Assembly: GCA_947650365.1 (NCBI GenBank)
Contig: OX393550.1
Span: 66,643,744 to 66,707,743, forward strand
Length of the DNA: 64,000 nucleotides
Source of the DNA: Chamaelirium japonicum
Taxonomy: Eukaryota; Streptophyta; Magnoliopsida; Liliales; Melanthiaceae
Direction: 5' to 3'
Numbering within the stretch: the first letter of the stretch is position 1; every line of letters starts with the position of its first letter. Below are positions 56,550-64,000 of the stretch, in pieces. The notes under the pieces were generated by a model, which was given only the letters and a program-made list of their open reading frames with translations, was not told the origin of the DNA and did no database searches. A program made the translations under genes and the position numbers.

Positions 56550-58771
56550 TTTTTTTTTTTTTTTTTTGAGAACCCCTCCTCAGTGGAGGGAGGGTTTGGC
56601 GGACCCCAACCATAAGTCATTAGGAACTAAGAAAGTAAAGTGTTACAGAAGATGTTTGCCTCCACCCCTATCTTATCCCGCCATGGTACAATCCAAGCAT
56701 TGAAGAGGGAGATGATAGACTGCTTCAACTTTTCCTGCCCTGCGGATTTGGCATTGAAGACCTGGTTGTTCTGTTCTAGCCAGATGACCCACACAATCGC
56801 CATGACCAGAACGTCCCATGGTTTCCGGATCGTCATCGGAATTCGCCTCCGTCTCCAAGAAGTCCAAAGGGCCTTGAGCGTCCTCGGGTGGGAAGAGAGG
56901 CCCGCTCTACTCTCAAAATGGTCCCACAGAGGCCTGACAAAAGAGCACCCTAGTAACAAATGCGAGGCTGTCTCCTCCTCCGAGCCGCAGAAGGTGCAAA
57001 AGGCATCCGACACACGCGGGTGATGTCTATGCAGTAGAGTCGACTTGGTGAGAATCTTGTTCCTGGAGGCAAGTAGAGAAAAAATCTGCACCTTAGAGGG
57101 GGCCTTCGACTTCCAGATCGCTTTTGAAGGTCCATGGCGCTGGCCCGTAGGAAGAAGGTGGTTGTAGAAGGAGCTGATGGAGAAGACTCCCGAAGACGAG
57201 ACACTCCACCGGACCTCGTCCCGGGATATCCTGAAGGAGGCCGACCGCAGAATAGGAAGAAGGTCAAGCCACTCCCGCCGACCATCCTGGTTCAACGGAG
57301 CACCAAGCTTCACCCGCCACCTGATGTTCCCCCTATCTCCGATATGTCTGAGAGTGCACCGAGGCTCCCTTGTTCCTGGCCAGGGAGTAGAGGCCTGGGA
57401 AGAGTTGCTCCAGTGATCTGTCAGAGATCCAAGGGTCTTTCCAGAATCTGATGGACCGCCCGTCACCGAGAACAAGCGAAGTAGCCTCCCTATAGAGGTC
57501 TCTAACCCTCAAAATGCCCCTCCAGAAGTAAGAGATCTTGCCCGACGATCTACCCCGAGCCTGCAATGGCGAGAACCTCTTAAAATATCTGGCTAGGATG
57601 ACATCCCTCCAGGACCCTCCAGAATTCTGCTGAAGTCGCCACCACCATTTCCCTAGCATCGAGACATTGAATCTGCGCAAATCCAGGACCCCCATGCCGC
57701 CCATCTTCTTTGGAAGACAAACCTGATCCTATCTCAGCAAATTATAGCCACCCGCATTTTCTCCCACACCGTGCCAGAGGAAGGAGCGCCGAATCTTGTC
57801 AATCCTCTCCACCACCCAGGACGGCAGGTAATAAAAGGACAGGTAGTATGAGGGAATCGAAGATAGCACCGAATTGACCAGCACTAGCCTACCCCCTGAA
57901 GAAAGAAACCGGCCCTTCCATCCCTCCAATCTCCGCTCGACCTTAAGGATAAGCTGCTCCCAATCCTCCCGCCGTAGCGCTCTATCACTTATAGGCAGCC
58001 CCAGATACTTCATCGGTAAGCTCGCCGCTTTGCAATTCAAAAGCTTGGCCAAACCGCCCCCTGCATCCCTCAGCCCGATATAGTACAGACAGGTCTTCTG
58101 GAAGTTAATCTTAAGGCCCGAGGTCAGCTCCAACCCGTAAAGGAGGACCTTGAGAGAGACCAACTGGAATGGACAAGCAGCTGCGAATAAGAGAGAATCA
58201 TCTGCGTAGTGCAAGTTCGAGGTTGTCCAGCCACTACCACCAACCCCTGGACCAAGCCCTCAGCACTTGCCTTCTGGACAGCTGCATCGAAGGCATCAAC
58301 CACCAGGATGAAGAGGTATGGGGACAGAGGGCATCCCTGCTTTAGACCCTTATAAACCTTGAAGTCCTTGCCCTGCTCCCCGTTAATAAGGCAGGAAAGC
58401 TTCGAGGACACCAGTATCTCTCTAATCCAGCCTATCCAACCATCAGAGAAGCCTTTCGCCTTCAAAAGATCCAGCAAGAAATCCCATCTAATCTGATCGA
58501 AAGCTCTCTCGAAATCAATCTTCAGGAGCACTCCTTCTTCTCCCGACTCACGCAGGTGGAAGATCGTCACATGAGCCGCCGCCACGCTATCAAGTATAAG
58601 CCTCCCCCTGATGAAAGCGGTCTGGGAAGGGGAGACCAATAGAGAGATGTTGTCCACGAGTCTATTAGCCAAAACCTTCGTAATGATCTTGTAGAGGCAA
58701 TTTGACAAGGAAATCGGCCTGTAGTCCCATGGTTTCTGCAGCAGATTTTTTAGGCAAGAGAACAATCCACG
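56550..58771 (-). mobile_element. 5'-truncated L1-type LINE with 13-bp target duplication
   Basis: The 13 bp ACTGGTCCATCTT occur at 56537-56549 and 58772-58784; the other module copies have one copy of the site. A T-run (poly-A on the minus strand) of about 18 follows the left duplication, so the 3' end is left. The element begins inside RT, so endonuclease and ORF1 are missing. This is the normal outcome of target-primed reverse transcription. Confidence 0.95.
56627..58771 (-). pseudogene. LINE ORF2 (reverse transcriptase and C-terminal region)
   Basis: Reading right to left: KPWDYRPISLSNCLYKIITK, SQTAFIRGRLILDS, LLKIDFERAFDQIRWDFL, GLKQGCPLSPYLFILVVDAF, then the active site as HYADDSLLF, then LSSGGRLVLVNSVLSSIPS, and a final Cys-rich region CTFCGSEEETASHLLLGC (zf-RVT type) that ends plant L1 ORF2. 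At least three phase changes (near 58200, 57720 and 57400) break the frame. No RNase H follows. The C-terminal end lies close to the short 3' UTR and poly-A. Confidence 0.92.
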
Positions 58772-59988
58772 ACTGGTCCATCTTGATAATGATCTACCCA
58801 ACAAATTCCCAAGCTCATAACCATTTTGTTCACTGTCCTGACAGGTGGTGAAACATTACCATCTAATATGAGCCGTTGGATGCACATCAATGGTGACATA
58901 ACACACATCATTGGTGGTATTCATACGTCACCAGCATCATATCATATAAATCCAACGATCTACATTGGAAGGTAAAGCCTGAACAAAATCGTTCACTTTC
59001 AAAGTGGGTTTCCCTCAGAATCTTCTCATTCTTTTGCGGTGCGCAATCCGGATCAAAAATCTTTGGGAATAAAAGAAAAGGGTAATGTATGATAGGTCCC
59101 TCTGACAGATAGATTTCAGTGATAAAGACAGTCAATATGGGTAATTAGCGTTGGGTCCACTAGAAGTTATTTTTTTCGGATTCTCCTCATTGGTGGTGAG
59201 ACCGGCTCATTTGAGAAGGTCTTTTTACATGCAGGCAGCCGCCTAAGTTCCCCAACAGATATTGTAGCCCTAGCCTCATGGATCTTGATTTTTTCAGGGG
59301 GACATAGTGAAAACCCTGTTTTGAGATATGGTTTTGAGCTCCAATCCAAACAAAAGGCCCATTTGAGCTCTATCCCACGTTTTACAACAAAGTCACCCAA
59401 CCGTATTTGTTGACTTATTCAACAAATCAAATAAGAAAACCGCCTTTCATTGGGAGTATCAATTCGGACTATAGATTATCAATTTGCTACATTGATTTCA
59501 CTATAGCTATAGTAAAATCACACCCAATCAAATCGTTAATCTGCTACAGTGAAATCACTGTAGCATATAAACAATTCGGTTGGGAGTATCAATTCAGGCA
59601 GCAAAATATCAATTCGATTGCAAGAAGTTGAGTCCTCCCATCACTAAGGTGGAATACGCTGCTTGTATTGGGATGGACACCGTGGAGCTTTTGGCCTGGT
59701 GGTACTTCCTCTCTCCCTTGTTGGAGAGGTTTTCTGTTTGACTCCCGGTATGAACATCGTGGAGCAAACTTTCCCTCAAGACCGTTGTGCCTTGTTTGTG
59801 CGTGTGAATACTGACCGTTGATGTCATGTTCACGGGATTATGAAATTTAATAAGATAGTTGCTGCTACTTCTCCCCTTGTTTCGATCTCTGGACCTTTTT
59901 GAACCCTTGCTCTAGCGCCTTGTCCTATGACTGCTTGGTCGGTCCAGCTAAAAAAAAAGATGAAAATGAGAGCCATCAATGAGGCTAC

Positions 59989-60774
59989 TGTTGGTGAAAA
60001 TAGAATGGATAACACAGAGATAAAATAAGAATGAAAAACAAGGAAATGATCCGAGGCACGCTTGGCGCTGACTTAAGAATAGATATTGTCGCCTTTAAGT
60101 GCACAGGCTTATTTGGCAAACTACTCCCAAGATACAACGGACCGTCAGATTCCTTAACGTGCACAAGAACTAAGGAATCTCCGAACTCAAGGATTGCAAT
60201 CACAACTGTTGTCCAAGACTCAAAAATAAGAAAGAAAACAAAACTCTATGTCTCGGTTTTCCCGTATCTCTTTCCAAAGCCCTATTAGTCCCTATAAAGT
60301 TACGAACAGTGCACATAGCACCCATTCACCTATTGGATAGAGGTGTGACCCTTCATAGGGATGTGTCCCTCGTATTGGGATGCAAAATTCAAGAGATGCT
60401 ATTCCCAACTCCTGAAGAGTCGCACGAAAACCCATTGGACCAAAAGGTGCATTGATTCACTAGAGACTTACAAAAACCCATAGGATCAAAAGGTGCATTG
60501 ATTCACTAGAGGCTCATCGTACCATAGCACTCAAGTGCTGCACTTTGGTTGGCCAAAAGGATGTAAAGTGAATTCAATATTCAAACACCCTAATAAAAGA
60601 GTGTGTGTACCAAGTCAAACAAGTACACCACCATAACAAGACTTGTGGGACCCAATTTCCACTTACAAAATAAATAACACTCAAAAGATTCAGCCAAAAG
60701 AGACAAAAGGATAAAAGGGTTTGGATTCCCAAAATCATATACAATAAAATTATAAATATTAAAATCAACCAACA
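59989..60774 (-). repeat. 3' LTR of the copia element
   Basis: Starts TGTTGGTGAAAATAG and ends ATCAACCAACA; the ends form TGTTGG/CCAACA. Size 786 bp. It contains a local duplication of GGTGCATTGATTCACTAGAG (about 60448-60510). Confidence 0.88.
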
Positions 60775-60788
60775 TTTTCCCACATGAT
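60775..60788 (-). other. Copia polypurine tract
   Basis: Minus strand ATCATGTGGGAAAA directly before the LTR start TGTTGG. Confidence 0.75.
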
Positions 60789-61304
60789 TTAAATATTTAA
60801 AACAATAAAATTTGACAACAGTACAATATGTTTTCAAAGATGGGTATCTTTTGGATTTGAACCCACTTCTAGTTGATATAATTCCATCTATGCAAGTCCT
60901 AAGTAACCGAAGTTTTGAACTTGAACCCATATACATAGATTTTATTATATCGAACATCATACTATAAGATCGAGCTTGAGTTCTATCAGTGGTTCGCATT
61001 ACGGCCTTGCGACAGTATCTTGAATTCATGAGTGATCTAGAGAATAAGCCTCTCAAATTCTCATAGACTGCGGCCTCACAGTCACACTCATATAGGTGTT
61101 TGTCTCCAAGGATATCCTGCCATATCCTGCCTTAAAGGCCTTGACAACATTTAGACATTAGTCTTCCTTAACATCTGCAGGTGAGCATAGAATATAAGGA
61201 GGATTATTTTGTGCTCCACTGGTCACCCAATTAGCTTGTTTTTCCCATTGAACCTTAATCCCGGGATCTCCGTTCAATAAGGTTGGGTTTCTGCTAACGG
61301 TGAT
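60789..61304 (-). other. Copia 3' non-coding region
   Basis: About 515 bp between the pol stop and the polypurine tract, AT-rich, no frame of note. Confidence 0.6.
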
Positions 61305-63995
61305 TTATGATATAGGCTTTAGGTCTTTAAGACCTATCCTCCTAGAAGAATTAAGGACTTGTCCGCTTGACAATCCTTTAGTAAGATGATCTGCTAAATT
61401 ATCCTCCGACTTTGTATAAATTAGAGTTATTACCCCAGTCGTATCTAGCTTTCTCAAAATCTTATACCTTAACTCTATATGTCTAGAATTTTTAGAATTA
61501 TGGTTCTTACTCTTAATCTTTGCTAGAGTGGCTTGGTTATCACAGTGTATGAGAATCCCATGAATTGGCTTATCTATACCAGGTAGCTCGGATAATAATC
61601 CCTTAAGCCATTCAGCCTCACTTTCAGCTAACTCGAGAGCCACTAACTCGGCCTCCATTGTCGACCTTGTAATTATGGTCTGTTTAGAAGATCTCCAAGC
61701 CACTGCTGCACCTCCTAAAGTGAATACATATCCACTAGTGGCCTTGGTTTCTTCAGAATCTGAGATCCAATTAGCATCACTGTACCCCTCAAGCACAGTT
61801 GGATCTCCAGTATATAATATACTATACTCCATGGTTCCTTTAAGGTACCTTACGAGTCTAATTAGTGCAGCCCAATGAGAATCATTAGGATTATTAGTGT
61901 ATCTACTTAATCTTCCTACAGCATAGGAGATGTCTGGTCTTCCGGAATTAGCCAGATACATTAAACTTCCTATTAGCTGTGAATATTTAAGTTATGATAC
62001 ATCATCCCCACAATTTTTCTTTAATTTTAAGCTTGCGTCATAAGGAGTACTTACTGGCTTATAATCATAGAAACCAAATCTTTTTAGAACCTTTTCCACA
62101 TAATGAGATTGATGTAGAGATATACCACTTTTAGTTCTTGTAAGTTTGATACCTAAGATTACATTTACAACTCCAAGATCCTTCATCTCAAAGTTAGTAC
62201 TCAATAATATTTTAGTTTTCTTTATATGATCAATATTATTGCCAAATATTAGAATATCATCTACATATAAGCACATAATAACAAAAGAAGAACCAAAATA
62301 TTTCCAATATACACATTTATCAGATTCACATATAGAAAAACCATTGGAAAGAATTACACTATCAAACTTTTCATGCCATTGTTTTGGTGCCTGCTTTAAC
62401 CCATATAGAGACTTCACTAATTTACATACTTTCTCTTCCTGTCCTTTGACTACATATCCTTTTGGCTGTTCCATATAAATTTCTTCCTCTAAAACCCCAT
62501 TAAGAAATGCGGTCTTAACATCCATTTGATGTATCTCGAGGTGATATGATGCAGCTATTGCAATTAGCACTCGAATGATAGTCATCCTAGTTACAGGAGA
62601 ATATGTATCAAAATAATCAATACCTTCCTTCTGTTTAAACCCCTTAGCCACTAGTCTAGCTTTGTACTTATCTATGGATCCGTCTGAATTGAGTTTCTTT
62701 TTAAAGATCCATTTGCATCCAATTGGTTTGATCCCAATAGGAAGATCTGTCAAGTCCCAAGTACCATGAGCCATTATAGAGTCCATTTCACTCTTGATGG
62801 CTTCTTTCCAAAATGAAACTACAGAGCTAGATATGGTTTCTCCATAGGTTATAGGCTCACTCTCAAGAGAAAATGTATAAAACTCATCACCGAAGTTTTT
62901 CTCAACCCTAGGTCTTTTGGACCTTCTAGGTTCAAGACATAATTCTGGCTCTCTAGTTTCTACAGTTTTCTCAGAAGATTTTGAAATAGAGGAAGTCGTA
63001 GAAATGGAAGAATTATTCGTATTAAGCATAGGAAATATATTTTTAAAAAATACAGCATCATTAGATTCCTTAATAGAGTTAGGAGCATACTCTGGATTAT
63101 CAGATTTTAAAATAAGAAATCTATATGCATGACTATGAAAAGCATAACCAATAAAAATGCCATCAAAAATTCTTGGTCCTAGTTTGTCAATCTTAGAGTT
63201 AGGGATTTTTACCTTAGTAAGGCATCCCCATACTCTCAAAAAATTCAAACTAGGTTTTCTACCAAACCAAAGTTCGAAAGGGGTTTTGTCCTGCTTTTTG
63301 AAAGGAACTCGATTTAGAACATTATTAGATGCTTATAATGCTTCTCCCCACAAGTTCTTGGGTAAACCAGAACAAGTTAACAAAGAGTTTATCATCTCTG
63401 TAAATGTTCTATTCTTCCTTTCTGCCACACCATTAGATTGTGGCGAATAAGGTGCTGTGGTTTCATGGATTATCCCACTACTTTCACAAAACTTAGTGAA
63501 TTCAGCAGAGCAAAACTCACCTCCCCGATCGGTTCTTAACCGCTTAATTTTCTTTTCGGTTTGGTTTTCCACTTCAGACTTAAAATTACAAAATTTTAGA
63601 AATGCTTCATCTTTTGATTTTATCAAATACACATGACAATATCTAGAAAAATCATCTATAAAAGTTATGAAATACCTTCTACCTCCCCTTGTTAGAACTC
63701 CATTTAACTCGCATATATCACTATGAACGAGTTCTAGCAATGTAGTAGAACGACAAACAGAATAAAATGATTTTCTAGATTGTTTTGTTTGTACGCAAAT
63801 CTCACATTTAGAATCAACTATAATATTAGACATAGGAATTAAACCTAATTTCATCATTCTTCTAATAGTATGAAAATTAACATGCCCCAGTCTAATATGC
63901 CAAATATCAGAAGATTCCATATTTAAAAGCATAGACGATGAAGCATGCTTAATTTTATTAGATAGAATACTCAATTTAAACAAGCCATTACACAA
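61305..63995 (-). pseudogene. Copia pol: integrase, reverse transcriptase, RNase H
   Basis: One phase throughout, open except for TAA at 63333-63335 and TAA at 61992-61994 (a Gln codon would fit the second). Integrase: zinc finger HIRLGH...CEICVQTK, then VHSDICEL, RTDRGGEF and GVAERKNRTF for the DDE triad. RT: KARLVAKGFKQKEGIDYFDT, MDVKTAFLNGVLEEEIYMEQ and the active site YVDDILIFGNN. RNase [44 protein letters not shown]. Protein ends LKDLKPIS. Gag and protease lie to the right of the window. With only two nonsense codons it is among the better-preserved elements here. Lineage not assigned. Confidence 0.93.
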
Positions 63996-64000
63996 ATATC

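Larger units (their letters stand above)
54653..59988 (+). repeat. Module A copy 3
   Basis: Same order as copies 1 and 2: AGGATTTGAACACCGC, MITE, LINE remnant, the CTGTAAAC empty site, GAAACATTACCATCTAATAT, GGCAGCCGCC, the GCTACAGTG hairpin near 59545. A full LINE insertion (56550-58771) is private to this copy. The right end is cut by the copia element at 59989, whose target duplication would be GCTAC. Confidence 0.88.
59989..64000 (-). mobile_element. Ty1/copia retrotransposon, 3' part (runs off the window)
   Basis: 3' LTR at 59989-60774, polypurine tract, a ~530-bp 3' non-coding region and pol in copia order (integrase, RT, RNase H, 5' to 3' on the minus strand). The GCTAC at 59984-59988 is the presumptive target duplication; its partner is beyond the right edge. 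It inserted into module A copy 3. Confidence 0.93.

Overview
The window looks like nuclear, gene-poor heterochromatin from a flowering plant, probably pericentromeric. Evidence: a satellite array with a 181-bp unit at the left edge, followed by nested transposable elements of nearly every major plant class (CACTA, hAT, hAT-type MITEs, a Mutator-like MITE, Ty3/gypsy of the Tat type, Ty1/copia, L1-type LINEs). The intron, the plant mobile domain protein and the receptor-kinase fragment are also plant features. I cannot name the species. I see no intact host gene, rRNA, tRNA or CRISPR array.

Layout. 1-1825: satellite. 2242-2802: CACTA end. 2803-9423: minus-strand LTR retrotransposon remnant (leader, primer site, one 4.2-kb LTR). 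9814-10060 and 26857-31960: first copy of a ~3-kb non-coding module (module A), split by a complete 16.8-kb Tat-type gypsy element (10061-26856, minus strand, TSD ATCTG) and holding several MITEs. 32591-40560: a second, plus-strand Tat-type element (LTR and broken gag); its gag is split by a 4.37-kb palindrome of two inverted LTRs (35777-40147). 40561-41952: an LTR fragment fused to a truncated LINE. 42112-45900: module A copy 2. 47690 to about 49000: copia gag remnant and LTR. 49824-53772: complete but inactivated hAT transposon with a receptor-kinase fragment. 54653-59988: module A copy 3, holding a LINE with a clear TSD. 59989-64000: copia element running off the right edge.

How the parts relate. 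Target-site duplications order many insertions: hAT MITE into module A, module duplicated, Tat element into that MITE in copy 1, LINE into copy 3, copia into the end of copy 3. The large Tat element has one gag-pol reading frame on the minus strand and, between pol and its 3' LTR, a convergent plus-strand gene with a plant mobile domain, a frame-compatible 85-bp intron, a basic NLS-like motif and a coiled coil. All coding regions carry stops or frameshifts.

The items most worth following are the LTR palindrome (centred on a primer-binding site, with convergent promoters that could make a long hairpin RNA), the antisense mobile-domain gene, and the kinase fragment inside the hAT element.
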